A stretch of DNA of 44,104 nt from an uncultured Lachnospiraceae bacterium. GTDB lineage: Bacteria; Bacillota; Clostridia; Lachnospirales; Lachnospiraceae. Of the stretch, positions 35,637-42,819 are shown one piece after another; position 1 is the stretch's first letter, and each line of letters starts with the position of its first letter. The notes beneath the pieces were generated by a model that worked only from the letters and a program-made list of their open reading frames with translations, did not search any database and was not told the origin of the DNA. The DNA is taken from NCBI GenBank assembly GCA_947631985.1, contig CANRNK010000005.1, positions 1-44,104 of the forward strand, given 5' to 3'. A program made the translations under genes and the position numbers.

Positions 35637-35818
35637 TGAGTAAGGTAATCTGTTCCTGCTACGGCGTCACTAAAAAACAGATCAAGAAATCTGTCAAAGA
35701 AGGTGCACGTAGTTTCAAGGAAGTAAAAGGCGATACGAAAGTAACCAAAGCATGTGGAAAATGTAAGAAAAAAGTAAAAAAATATACAAAGAAATTACTA
35801 AAAAAAACAGCAGAATGA
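35636..35818 (+). CDS. Bfd-like [2Fe-2S] protein, very basic
   Basis: A 60-residue protein with Cys6, Cys8, Cys40 and Cys43, the CXC-X31-CXXC pattern of bacterioferritin-associated ferredoxins (Bfd). In other bacteria Bfd delivers electrons to bacterioferritin to release iron. Here the partner is a non-haem ferritin, coupled through a TAATG overlap, so an iron-release role is the natural inference though haem-mediated transfer would not be possible. Twenty of the 60 residues are Lys, with a long Lys-rich tail after Cys43, much more basic than the well-studied Bfd; this may bind the acidic ferritin surface or nucleic acid. The stop lies inside the terminator hairpin. Confidence 0.82.
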   Translation: MSKVICSCYGVTKKQIKKSVKEGARSFKEVKGDTKVTKACGKCKKKVKKYTKKLLKKTAE

Positions 35819-35833
35819 TTTCTGCTGTTTTTT
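35805..35833 (+). terminator. Terminator of the ferritin unit
   Basis: An 11-bp perfect inverted repeat pairs 35805-35815 with 35820-35830. A 4-base loop lies between, and T continues to 35833. The stop codon of the Bfd-like gene lies in the loop. Confidence 0.88.
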
Positions 35834-35850
35834 CTTGGAGTTTTCTCCAT

Positions 35851-35873
35851 AAAGATCCCGGGCGGGGATTTTT
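35851..35873. terminator. Possible second terminator between ferritin and EAL genes
   Basis: ATCCC (35855-35859) pairs with GGGAT (35865-35869) and is followed by TTTTTATT on the plus strand. It is short and may only back up the stronger hairpin before it, or serve the convergent EAL gene. Confidence 0.4.
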
Positions 35874-35891
35874 ATTCTGATCAAATTATGA

Positions 35892-37583
35892 TCAATTTAT
35901 CATCTTTTCCAATTCTACCGATAAAACTGGCTTGGAAAAATAATAACCCTGAATGATATCACATCCTATTTTTTTAACGACGTCATATTGCTCTTTTGTT
36001 TCAACACCTTCTGCAATTACTTTCATCTGGTTCTTATGCGCTGCCTTCACAATCCCTTCTATCAGCAATTGGTTTTGCGGATTCTCGATATGATCAATAA
36101 ACATTTTCTCTATTTTAATGGAATCAAAGGAAAAAAGATTTTTCACAAGATAAAGCAGTGAATTATGTCCGGTTCCATAGTCATCCAGCGAAATATGAAT
36201 CCCATGTCCCTGCATTTCTCTGAGCATATGAAACACTCTGCCCTCTTCTTCAATGATACTTCTCTCTGTCAGTTCAAATTCAAGATGCTCTGGTAAAATA
36301 TCATAAAGTCTGATGCATTCCATTGTATAATTCATAATTGCGTCGTCACTCAGATCCCTCGCAGAAAGATTGACCGATACTCTGATATTCTTATTTTGAT
36401 TTTCCCAGACTTTAATCTGGCTGATTACATTCTTAATCACCCATTTAGTTATGGTCGAAATAAATTCTGCATCTTCTGCAATTTTGATAATTTCAGCAAT
36501 CGAAAGATTCTGGTAGGGATTCCGGTTCCATCGAAGAAGAGCTTCTGTTCCTATCATCCTGCCTGACTTCGAATCAATCTGTGGTTGGTATACCAAATGA
36601 AATTCATTGTTGTTAAAAGCGTGATAGATTGCCACCAGCATGTCATAATGCTTGCTTATTTCTTCTGAAATCACTTTGTTATAGATCACAACTTCTTTTT
36701 GTGAATGACATGCCTGATCAAGTGCTTTTTCCATTTTCAAAGCCACTTCCTCAATGGGCTCTTCCTGTCCACTCATTGTCACCATTCCCGCTTTTAAAAT
36801 CACCGCCACCGGAATCTGATTAATATAAATAGGTTGCTTTGATTTTGAAATAAGTTCCTTTACCGTTCCATATACTTCTTCAGCATTCTCTTCCAATACA
36901 GACACCAATATTCTGTTGGCATTTACCGCATAAACCTGACACTCCTTAAAAAAACCAGAACAAAGTTCGAGTATTTTTTTATAAGTTTCCTGGCTTGTAT
37001 AATAATCCACATTTCTGGCAATTGTTTCAATGTTAATTACTTCAAACAATACCATCTGACAGCAATCCAGATTGGCAGGAAGACAATTGAAATCACTTTT
37101 CCATTTGTTAAGGTTTGGATAGCCTGTGAACAAATCCTCATACGCTTTCTTTTTCTCAAGATCATTAAAATTACGAATATGGCCCAGCAAAACCTGAATG
37201 ATCAGCATAACCACAAGAAACATGATACACCTGAAAATCCATGTGTTCGGCGTCTGCATGATCCCTTCCTTTATATTAAACGGCATAAAAGGGCCAACCA
37301 TGATTCCAGCGAATAAGACAATTAAAACTGCTATCCTTTTATCAAAAATAAAAACAGACAAAATAATTGGAACATACATCAGATGAACATATGCATTTGT
37401 TCCGCCCGTCATATACACAATCAGTGTAATAAAACAGATAAATAACGAGATGAACAGGAACCAGAAAATGCCATCTTTTTTATTTGTATCACGAACTGTC
37501 GTTAGTCGATTTAGAAGATTCGCTATCTTACCTGACCAATCTGTCCCAAAATCAATCCCATTCTTTTGGAAATTCCCTCTCAT
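35892..37583 (-). CDS. Membrane EAL-domain protein with degenerate GGDEF domain (cyclic-di-GMP phosphodiesterase candidate)
   Basis: A 563-residue signalling protein. About residues 35-140 form four or five membrane segments with no recognised input domain. A GGDEF-like region (about 145-290) begins with EDLFTGYPNLNKW but lacks the GGDEF signature (NANRILVSVL stands in its place), so it should not make cyclic di-GMP. The EAL domain (about 310-555) looks intact: GTEALLRW, NLSARDLSD, ELTERSIIEE, LDDYGTGHNSL, AEGVET and QGYYFSKP. One key motif reads IKIEKMF instead of IKID. It probably hydrolyses cyclic di-GMP. The start at 37583 is set by AAGGGGAC just upstream; an upstream GTG frame is longer by eight residues. 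Confidence 0.9.
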   Translation of the reverse strand: MRGNFQKNGIDFGTDWSGKIANLLNRLTTVRDTNKKDGIFWFLFISLFICFITLIVYMTGGTNAYVHLMYVPIILSVFIFDKRIAVLIVLFAGIMVGPFMPFNIKEGIMQTPNTWIFRCIMFLVVMLIIQVLLGHIRNFNDLEKKKAYEDLFTGYPNLNKWKSDFNCLPANLDCCQMVLFEVINIETIARNVDYYTSQETYKKILELCSGFFKECQVYAVNANRILVSVLEENAEEVYGTVKELISKSKQPIYINQIPVAVILKAGMVTMSGQEEPIEEVALKMEKALDQACHSQKEVVIYNKVISEEISKHYDMLVAIYHAFNNNEFHLVYQPQIDSKSGRMIGTEALLRWNRNPYQNLSIAEIIKIAEDAEFISTITKWVIKNVISQIKVWENQNKNIRVSVNLSARDLSDDAIMNYTMECIRLYDILPEHLEFELTERSIIEEEGRVFHMLREMQGHGIHISLDDYGTGHNSLLYLVKNLFSFDSIKIEKMFIDHIENPQNQLLIEGIVKAAHKNQMKVIAEGVETKEQYDVVKKIGCDIIQGYYFSKPVLSVELEKMIN

Positions 37584-37650
37584 CGCCGTCCCCTTGTTGT
37601 AATTCACGATTTATTTCTGCTGTCTATCTGTTTAGTGGATTCTAAAGTAA

Positions 37651-37666
37651 AGGCAAAAATTTGCCT
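37651..37666. promoter_or_regulatory. 16-bp palindrome at the EAL gene transcription start region
   Basis: AGGCAAA-AA-TTTGCCT, with 7-bp perfect arms. It falls about 6-21 bases past the likely transcription start of the EAL gene, an ideal operator position for a repressor; it could also form a 5' mRNA hairpin. Confidence 0.55.
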
Positions 37667-37678
37667 ACCTAATTTAGA

Positions 37679-37707
37679 ATTATATCCTAGTTTCTTATAA
37701 TTTACAA
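37679..37707 (-). promoter_or_regulatory. Promoter of the EAL gene
   Basis: Minus strand: TTGTAA (37702-37707) and a perfect TATAAT (37679-37684) are 17 bases apart. It lies about 95 bases before the gene start. Confidence 0.75.
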
Positions 37708-37712
37708 GTGAA

Positions 37713-37748
37713 AGGGTAGGAAACAGGGTGGATAAAAGGGTAGGATTC
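37713..37748. repeat. Three tandem 12-bp repeats directly upstream of the EAL promoter
   Basis: AGGGTAGGAAAC, AGGGTGGATAAA and AGGGTAGGATTC run head to tail from 37713 to 37748. They begin 6 bases beyond the -35 box, covering about -41 to -76. The AGGGTRGRA core is constant and the tails vary, as in a binding array for an activator. Confidence 0.65.
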
Positions 37749-37770
37749 CCTTGCGATTGAAAAGTAAATA

Positions 37771-37791
37771 GAGCACCCCTGACGGGTGCTC
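37771..37791 (-). terminator. Terminator after mgsA
   Basis: GAGCACCC (37771-37778) and GGGTGCTC (37784-37791) form a perfect 8-bp GC-rich stem with a 5-base loop, 4 bases after the mgsA stop. The following T-run on the minus strand is interrupted (ATTTACTTTT). Confidence 0.75.
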
Positions 37792-37795
37792 TTCC

Positions 37796-38269
37796 TTAAA
37801 GTGTTGTTGCACGTTGTTCAATATTTTGTCTAAAGTTAATCACTTTATGATTGTATTCTTCATTCATAAAAGTACTTGTTATCATAAAATCAGCTGTTGC
37901 TCTGTTGTTCGCAATTGGAATATCATACACCTGGGCAATTCTAAGAAGTGCTTTTACGTCCGGATCATGAGGCTGTGCTTCTAGTGGATCCGAAAAAAAG
38001 ATTACAAAATCAACACTACCTTCTACAATCTTGGCTCCAATCTGCTGGTCTCCACCTAATGGTCCACTATTATACCCTTTCACAGGAAGTGAAGTCTGAT
38101 CTGTAATCATTCGAGCAGTCGTTCCTGTTCCACATAAAAAGTGTTCTTTTAAGATATCTTTATTCTGAAGACACCATTCTATTAACGCCTTTTTTTTGCT
38201 ATCATGTGCAATCAGCGCAATATTTTTTTGTTTTCTAATTGTTAAAGTCACAAAATCTTCTATTAACAT
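37796..38269 (-). CDS. mgsA: Methylglyoxal synthase
   Basis: Converts dihydroxyacetone phosphate to methylglyoxal and phosphate, a bypass of lower glycolysis used when phosphate is scarce. 157 residues. The family motifs are CGTGTTARMI (phosphate-binding), SGPLGGDQQIGA, the FSDPLEAQPHDPDVKALLRI block with the catalytic Asp, and IPIANNRATADF. The ATG at 38269 with GGAGG 5 bases upstream is the start; the open frame to 38311 adds 14 residues of non-family sequence. It appears to be its own unit, between a terminator-like hairpin upstream and a terminator downstream. Confidence 0.95.
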   Translation of the reverse strand: MLIEDFVTLTIRKQKNIALIAHDSKKKALIEWCLQNKDILKEHFLCGTGTTARMITDQTSLPVKGYNSGPLGGDQQIGAKIVEGSVDFVIFFSDPLEAQPHDPDVKALLRIAQVYDIPIANNRATADFMITSTFMNEEYNHKVINFRQNIEQRATTL

Positions 38270-38313
38270 AATCTCCTCCAAGGCATTTCGTATATTTTTT
38301 ATATAATACACTA

Positions 38314-38360
38314 AGTCAAAATCTTTCGCAAGGCTTCCCTTTGATTCCTTGCAAAGATTT
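38314..38360 (-). promoter_or_regulatory. Terminator-like hairpin then possible promoter between the GNAT and mgsA genes
   Basis: A long stem (AAATCTTT plus GCAAGG at 38319-38333, with one bulged C, pairing to 38347-38360) directly follows the GNAT stop on the minus strand. Right after it TTGACT (38314-38319) is a possible -35 box, with AATATA or TATACG 17-19 bases further as -10. Confidence 0.5.
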
Positions 38361-38365
38361 CACAT

Positions 38366-39241
38366 TTACATAGGTAATGCCCATAACGGTTCGAACTCTG
38401 TTGTATCCTTGTTCCACGCTTCATCAATCCCTTTTATCATCGTATAGGGGATTGGATTATCAAATAATCCTTTTATATTTTCTATCTTAATCTGATGAAA
38501 TCCTTCTGATAATGCAAGGCAAATGGGCTGTAATTTACGAAAGGATAAAGTAGAAAACAGAATTCTTAAGGTTTCCTTCTCCTTACTATAAAAAATATAA
38601 TCCTTTTTTTCATGGAGTCTCAGTTCATAAATGCCACCATCCTCACGCAAAAGTGTCTTCAGATAGAACCTAATGTCTTTCCTTGAAAACAAAAGTCCAC
38701 TTAACGTTTCACGTTCCTGTTGTAATAATACGTCCTGGCAAACCTTTTCCAACTCGGAAGATGGAACCTCATATTTTTCAATTGTGGGAACGGCCTTTCT
38801 TTCTTCCTCTTTTTGTAAAAGAACAGTATACTTATTCGAAAAATTTACAAATCCAGCTTTTTGATAATAACCAAAAAGAGAGTCTGAAGCTGGTATTAAT
38901 ATAACAAATGCTACCTTACGCATCTTTGCAACTATGATTGCCTGATCCATAAGCTGCTTCATCAACTGTTTCCCTCTGTGCTCAGGAAGGGTGGCCAGTG
39001 CATAAAAATAAAGCACATCGGTTTCCTCTGATTTGTGTACTCTCATTCTGAACGGAAGAATAAAAAGCATCGAAACAATGACGCCATCTGTCTTATAAAC
39101 CAGTGTTGATTGGTCTTCCTGAAAATAGGACTCAAAGAATAAATCCAGGTACCAATCCTGGTCATGAAAAACTTCTTTCCAGATGCGTTTCAATGTCGAA
39201 ACGTCTTCCTTTTTTGCAAATGTAATCATATCTATTCCCAT
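38366..39241 (-). CDS. GNAT-family N-acetyltransferase
   Basis: A 291-residue protein. The N-terminal 150 residues form a GNAT fold: FYALATLPEHRGKQLMKQLMDQA (motif A, with RGKQL as the acetyl-CoA loop) and ASDSLFGYYQKAGFV (motif B). The C-terminal 130 residues resemble a second, degenerate lobe as in Eis-like enhanced acetyltransferases, but I see no clear motif. The substrate is unknown. It lies 25 bases after the DUF2156 gene and is probably co-transcribed with it. Alternative starts at 39241 (Met1) or 39229 (Met5) cannot be told apart, as the ribosome binding sites are weak. Confidence 0.82.
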   Translation of the reverse strand: MGIDMITFAKKEDVSTLKRIWKEVFHDQDWYLDLFFESYFQEDQSTLVYKTDGVIVSMLFILPFRMRVHKSEETDVLYFYALATLPEHRGKQLMKQLMDQAIIVAKMRKVAFVILIPASDSLFGYYQKAGFVNFSNKYTVLLQKEEERKAVPTIEKYEVPSSELEKVCQDVLLQQERETLSGLLFSRKDIRFYLKTLLREDGGIYELRLHEKKDYIFYSKEKETLRILFSTLSFRKLQPICLALSEGFHQIKIENIKGLFDNPIPYTMIKGIDEAWNKDTTEFEPLWALPM

Positions 39242-39266
39242 CTACGTGCTTATGCACCCATACCTT

Positions 39267-40154
39267 TTAAGCTTTTAACACGGCACGATATTTATTCCAG
39301 ATCATTTCTGGCTGGTAGGAAAGTTTTGCTTTTCTAAGCCCTTCAACGCCGAGATCTTCCTCTCTATTTACATAAGTATAGTTTCCCAATGCATGAATTG
39401 CAAATTGCCAGTTGATCATAGGATACAACCCTCGAACTTCTGTGTCTGCTTTTTCTATATGTGTCACAAAGGTATCCTGTGTCAGGCGTTCTCCAATTGT
39501 AAATGCTTTCACCACACCGTCAATTCGTATTAGTCCACCTGTCAGGCCAAGTTCCTCAAAATGGTTCAATGCAAGATCAACCGCACCGAGTTCCGTTTCA
39601 ACAGAAGCAGAATCAGAGTCTTTTTGCTCTGACCAGTCATCTTTTACCACATGACATTCTGTAATGTTTCCCGCTGAAATTTCTTCGTATTCATAGGTGT
39701 AATTTTTCAAAAAATAGTTGATGTGATTTTTCTTTCCATGATATTTTTTACCACGAAGTTCAGCAAGTTCTTCCACTTTATAGATATAATCACTATTATC
39801 CCGATTAAATGAATATTCAAACAGATTTGGATAAAACAACTCCATCTGCTTCATCATCTCCTCAGACAGACCCTTCATCGTAAATTGTTTGTTGAGCTGT
39901 TTTGCGTCAAGCATCAAATCATCCAGGAATGGTTTTGAATCCGGACCTATATTGGGTACGGAATAGGTTACACAGGCATCGTTGACACATCTGTATACCA
40001 GCTGGTCCTTGTAAGCTGAATACTTACACATATTATCAACATTCCACATATAAACATTCGCAAGTGAAAATTCACAAGCTTTATTTGTATTTTGTTCCAG
40101 GCATTTTTTAATCGTTGCCATATCGTCAAACGTTATATCTTTAAACTGTATCAT
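39267..40154 (-). CDS. DUF2156 (phosphatidylglycerol lysyltransferase C-terminal-like) protein
   Basis: A 295-residue protein matching the DUF2156 domain, the GNAT-related catalytic half of MprF-type enzymes that move an amino acid from aminoacyl-tRNA to a lipid. Here it stands alone with no membrane domain, as is common in Clostridia. FEYSFNRDNSDYIYKVEELAELRGKKYHGKKNHINYF is the family's central block, and GLYPMINWQFAIHALG, NREEDLGVEGLRKAKLSYQPE form the C-terminal one. The substrate is unknown. It is the first gene of a two-gene unit with the GNAT gene, behind a good promoter. Confidence 0.85.
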   Translation of the reverse strand: MIQFKDITFDDMATIKKCLEQNTNKACEFSLANVYMWNVDNMCKYSAYKDQLVYRCVNDACVTYSVPNIGPDSKPFLDDLMLDAKQLNKQFTMKGLSEEMMKQMELFYPNLFEYSFNRDNSDYIYKVEELAELRGKKYHGKKNHINYFLKNYTYEYEEISAGNITECHVVKDDWSEQKDSDSASVETELGAVDLALNHFEELGLTGGLIRIDGVVKAFTIGERLTQDTFVTHIEKADTEVRGLYPMINWQFAIHALGNYTYVNREEDLGVEGLRKAKLSYQPEMIWNKYRAVLKA

Positions 40155-40240
40155 GGTAATTCCCTTCTTTTCCGTTCTGATTCAATCGAACTGTATAGGA
40201 TTTTTATAAATTGTTTATATTGTTTATATTATTTTAATAT

Positions 40241-40270
40241 TTCCTATCAATTTACTATACATTCCTATCA
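40241..40270. repeat. Two 9-bp direct repeats in the DUF2156 promoter region
   Basis: TTCCTATCA occurs at 40241-40249 and 40262-40270, 21 bases apart (two helical turns, 12-base gap). The right copy overlaps the -10 box, so a bound protein would probably repress. Confidence 0.55.
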
Positions 40271-40295
40271 TATTCTATCTTTCTTCCTACGTCAA
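40267..40295 (-). promoter_or_regulatory. Promoter of the DUF2156-GNAT unit
   Basis: Minus strand: TTGACG (40290-40295) and TATGAT (40267-40272), 17 bases apart. The leader is about 105 bases and very AT-rich. Confidence 0.7.
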
Positions 40296-40349
40296 GATAT
40301 AGAATTACTATATTTTAATCTATTTAATTGTTGGCAATTTGTTTAATTT

Positions 40350-40859
40350 TTAGTATTCAACTCCTTTTCTGGCCTGGATTCCATGGTCATACGGATGCCT
40401 GATTTTTTTCATTTCCGTTATATAGTCTGCTAACAGAATCAGCTCCTCGGCAGGATCTCTTCCAGTTAAAATTATCTCTCTTTTTTCTTTCTGTTCCTTT
40501 AAAAACTCTATCAATACTGTTTGATCTATCATTTCATTTTGAAATGCTGCAATTACTTCATCAAAAATCAAAACCTGGTACGCCTCGGCCTCTTTCATGC
40601 TCTCAAATGCCAATTTCTGGTATTGTTTCTTTGCTTCCTCTTTTTCTGCCTCATTCATATTCCAGATGAATTTAGGTGGCGTCTCCCCTGTCCTGACTGT
40701 TATTCCTGGTATGTTTTTCAAAACATTAATTTCTCCTGAACTACCACTTTTCAGGAATTGTACGATCAGGACAGACATATCATTTCCTGCTGCTCTGATT
40801 GCCGCCCCAAATGCTGCACTTGACTTTCCTTTTCCGTCCCCACAATAAATATGAAGCAT
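40350..40859 (-). CDS. cobO: Cob(I)yrinic acid a,c-diamide adenosyltransferase
   Basis: Transfers the adenosyl group from ATP to reduced cobalt in corrinoids (CobO/CobA/BtuR family), making coenzyme B12 or its precursor. 169 residues. The P-loop is GDGKGKSSAAFG at residues 7-18; VLIVQFLKSG, FDEVIAAF, and the C-terminal KIRHPYDHGIQARKGVEY are family landmarks. GGAGGGAAA precedes the ATG. It is the last gene of the ABC/LytTR module, 80 bases after the DUF3021 gene, across a tandem repeat array; no cobalamin riboswitch or other cob gene is present, so it may serve salvage. Confidence 0.92.
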   Translation of the reverse strand: MLHIYCGDGKGKSSAAFGAAIRAAGNDMSVLIVQFLKSGSSGEINVLKNIPGITVRTGETPPKFIWNMNEAEKEEAKKQYQKLAFESMKEAEAYQVLIFDEVIAAFQNEMIDQTVLIEFLKEQKEKREIILTGRDPAEELILLADYITEMKKIRHPYDHGIQARKGVEY

Positions 40860-40890
40860 AGCTTTCCCTCCATTTTCACTTTACAACATC

Positions 40891-40941
40891 TCTTCTGTCT
40901 CTTCTGTCTCTTCTGTCTCTTCTGTCTCTTCTGTCTCTTCT
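40891..40941. repeat. 9-bp tandem repeat array between the DUF3021 and cobO genes
   Basis: TCTTCTGTC is repeated five times exactly (40891-40935) and followed by a partial sixth unit. On the coding strand it starts right at the DUF3021 stop codon. Nine bases equals three codons, so copy number changes would preserve frame. Confidence 0.9.
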
Positions 40942-41383
40942 ATTTCATTTCTTGCTGGTTCTCAAGATGAAGCAATTTCTGATTCATCTTTTCAGCAAGA
41001 GACTTGTCCCTCGCATAAGAAGCAATCACATTAATCAGATAGATGATTGCAATCATGACCAGAACAATACCAATTTCAAGTCTGTTCAAAATGGTAAACC
41101 AACCTATCTTTATTCCAAAAAAGAGAACCACCAAATTCATATAAAGATAATGAAAAAAGAATCTGATTATGATTTCTTTCTTACTGTACTGACGTTCTTC
41201 CGATTCCATAATAATGAATTCTCCCAACGCACAAAACAAAGATAAAACCGCCAGAAAAAAAAGTTGTTTTCCCATTTCATCCCTCCACTCATTGAAGAGC
41301 AATGAAATAAGTGGCAATATTGTGCAGATGGCGGATAATACAATCCCATATCGAAATACTATTTTCTTCATCATTCGCTTCAT
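40940..41383 (-). CDS. DUF3021 family membrane protein
   Basis: A 147-residue membrane protein with four hydrophobic segments (about residues 10-30, 41-60, 74-93 and 103-122) and a charged, Gln-rich C-terminal tail. The family commonly sits directly beside LytTR-type regulators in Firmicutes, as here, and is thought to work with them. AGAAAGG lies 12 bases before the ATG, a long spacing seen elsewhere in this window. The stop codon abuts a tandem repeat array. Confidence 0.85.
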   Translation of the reverse strand: MKRMMKKIVFRYGIVLSAICTILPLISLLFNEWRDEMGKQLFFLAVLSLFCALGEFIIMESEERQYSKKEIIIRFFFHYLYMNLVVLFFGIKIGWFTILNRLEIGIVLVMIAIIYLINVIASYARDKSLAEKMNQKLLHLENQQEMK

Positions 41384-41411
41384 TCTTTCATCATACCTTT
41401 CTTATTTTCAA

Positions 41412-41852
41412 CTACAATCCAAGTTTTTGTTTTAATAGGGGGACATATTGTCTTGATATCATAATTTTTTCATTATTTTTTAAATTTGCCTCAAATCGTC
41501 CCGAAAAAGCTGGTGTAAGACTTTTAATCTTACGTAGATTCAAAATCACAGACTTTGAAGCTCTAAAAAACTGATCCTCTCCAAGGAGCAGTTCTATTTC
41601 ATATAATTTTTGTTTTGATTCATATAAGCTATCCTTACAATAAATAAAAACATGATTATCAACCGCTTCAAAATAAAATACGTCTTCCGGCTGCAACATG
41701 AAAGCTGTAGTTTCCTGATACGCTACAAGTGTCTTCTGTTTCCTTTTTAAAATCTGAATCATTTGAAGAAGTGTATCATCCATCTGCCTGCACCTTATAA
41801 TCACATGGTCTTCTTCCTGTTCGTCTGGTTCTTCCACTATAATCTTCATCAT
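41412..41852 (-). CDS. LytTR-family DNA-binding regulator
   Basis: A 146-residue regulator made of a short N-terminal part (about 1-45) and a LytTR domain (about 46-146) with DVFYFEAVDNHVFIYC, FFRASKSVILNLRKIKSLTPAFSGRFEANLKNNEKIMISRQY. It lacks a receiver domain, so it is not a classical response regulator. Together with the DUF3021 gene (28 bases after it) and the ABC transporter before it, it forms a known type of self-regulating module. GGGGG lies 2 bases before the first ATG and 5 before the second; Met2 is the likelier start. Confidence 0.92.
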   Translation of the reverse strand: MMKIIVEEPDEQEEDHVIIRCRQMDDTLLQMIQILKRKQKTLVAYQETTAFMLQPEDVFYFEAVDNHVFIYCKDSLYESKQKLYEIELLLGEDQFFRASKSVILNLRKIKSLTPAFSGRFEANLKNNEKIMISRQYVPLLKQKLGL

Positions 41853-41874
41853 GACCCCCTAACTTGTTATAAAA

Positions 41875-42789
41875 TTATCTATCTTTCATCTTTCTTTTGC
41901 TCATCATAAAAACAGATAAAATAAAGAACAGTAACCCGGAACTACTTAAAAACAAAATCATCTGTAAAGAAGTCATTGCCAGATCTCCCTGCATAATCGT
42001 AATTCCCATATACTCTTTGTATTCCATTACAACTGATTCATCTACTCCCAAAAAAGTCTGTGCTAATAAATTCCCTGTCAGCAAATCTCTGAGTAGTGCT
42101 GTTGCAGCAAATAATGGTGTGCTCTTAAGTACCTTACCCGCTATTTCTGGAAGCGAACCGACCGGCACATAAATAGCCGCCAAAAACCCAACTAATGTTC
42201 CAACTACCGTTGAAAGGCCTGAATATGCACTTTTACTGTGCACAAATTGTGCAATTAAAAATACTAAGGACGACGAAAAAAACACAACAACAACAAGGTA
42301 ACATAGCAATGTAACATGTTCTATCATGGTAAGCAAATCTAAATGATTAAAATACAAATACCCTTCTGTTAACATCACAGTCATCATGCAGAACAGGAAG
42401 CTCATCACACAGGACGCGACAAGGTAAGATAACAGGAAACTGATTTTATTAACAGGACTAATCATAAAGGCCGCAAGTTTATGTTCTTCTTCATCTGCAA
42501 TCATAATTCCCACAACACCAATCGCGATTGTAATACTGTTCACAACAATAATTCCTGCTGCCACCCAATTTAAGATCAGGTTTTTGGCATTGGAAAGATC
42601 TACGGCCGAATCTCTAATTCCGCCATATTGATCAAGCAATGCCGTAATCGCATCCACATTCATCTCTCCTAAAAATAATACCATTAACCCTAATATAATC
42701 AACATCGACAAAAATGAAAAGAAAACATTTCCTTTATCTTTATAATATACCATCATATTTCGTTTCACTAAAGTAAAAAATACAGTCAT
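41875..42789 (-). CDS. ABC-2 type transporter permease
   Basis: A 304-residue exporter permease. One hydrophobic segment lies near residues 25-42, a large extracytoplasmic loop follows, and five more segments occupy the rest. This is the ABC-2 layout. SAYSGLSTVVGTLVGFLAAIYVPVGSLP is the family's central signature. It lies 30 bases after its ATPase gene, with AGGTGG before the ATG. The substrate is unknown; related modules export antimicrobial peptides or lipids. Confidence 0.9.
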   Translation of the reverse strand: MTVFFTLVKRNMMVYYKDKGNVFFSFLSMLIILGLMVLFLGEMNVDAITALLDQYGGIRDSAVDLSNAKNLILNWVAAGIIVVNSITIAIGVVGIMIADEEEHKLAAFMISPVNKISFLLSYLVASCVMSFLFCMMTVMLTEGYLYFNHLDLLTMIEHVTLLCYLVVVVFFSSSLVFLIAQFVHSKSAYSGLSTVVGTLVGFLAAIYVPVGSLPEIAGKVLKSTPLFAATALLRDLLTGNLLAQTFLGVDESVVMEYKEYMGITIMQGDLAMTSLQMILFLSSSGLLFFILSVFMMSKRKMKDR

Positions 42790-42819
42790 AATTACAATCC
42801 ACCTTTCTTTCTATTCCAT

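Noticed and set aside
40860..40939. A cobalamin riboswitch ahead of cobO
   Set aside because: The gap is 80 bases, mostly a tandem repeat, with no B12-box sequence.
40891..40941. A CRISPR-like array
   Set aside because: The 9-bp units are contiguous with no spacers; it is a simple tandem repeat.
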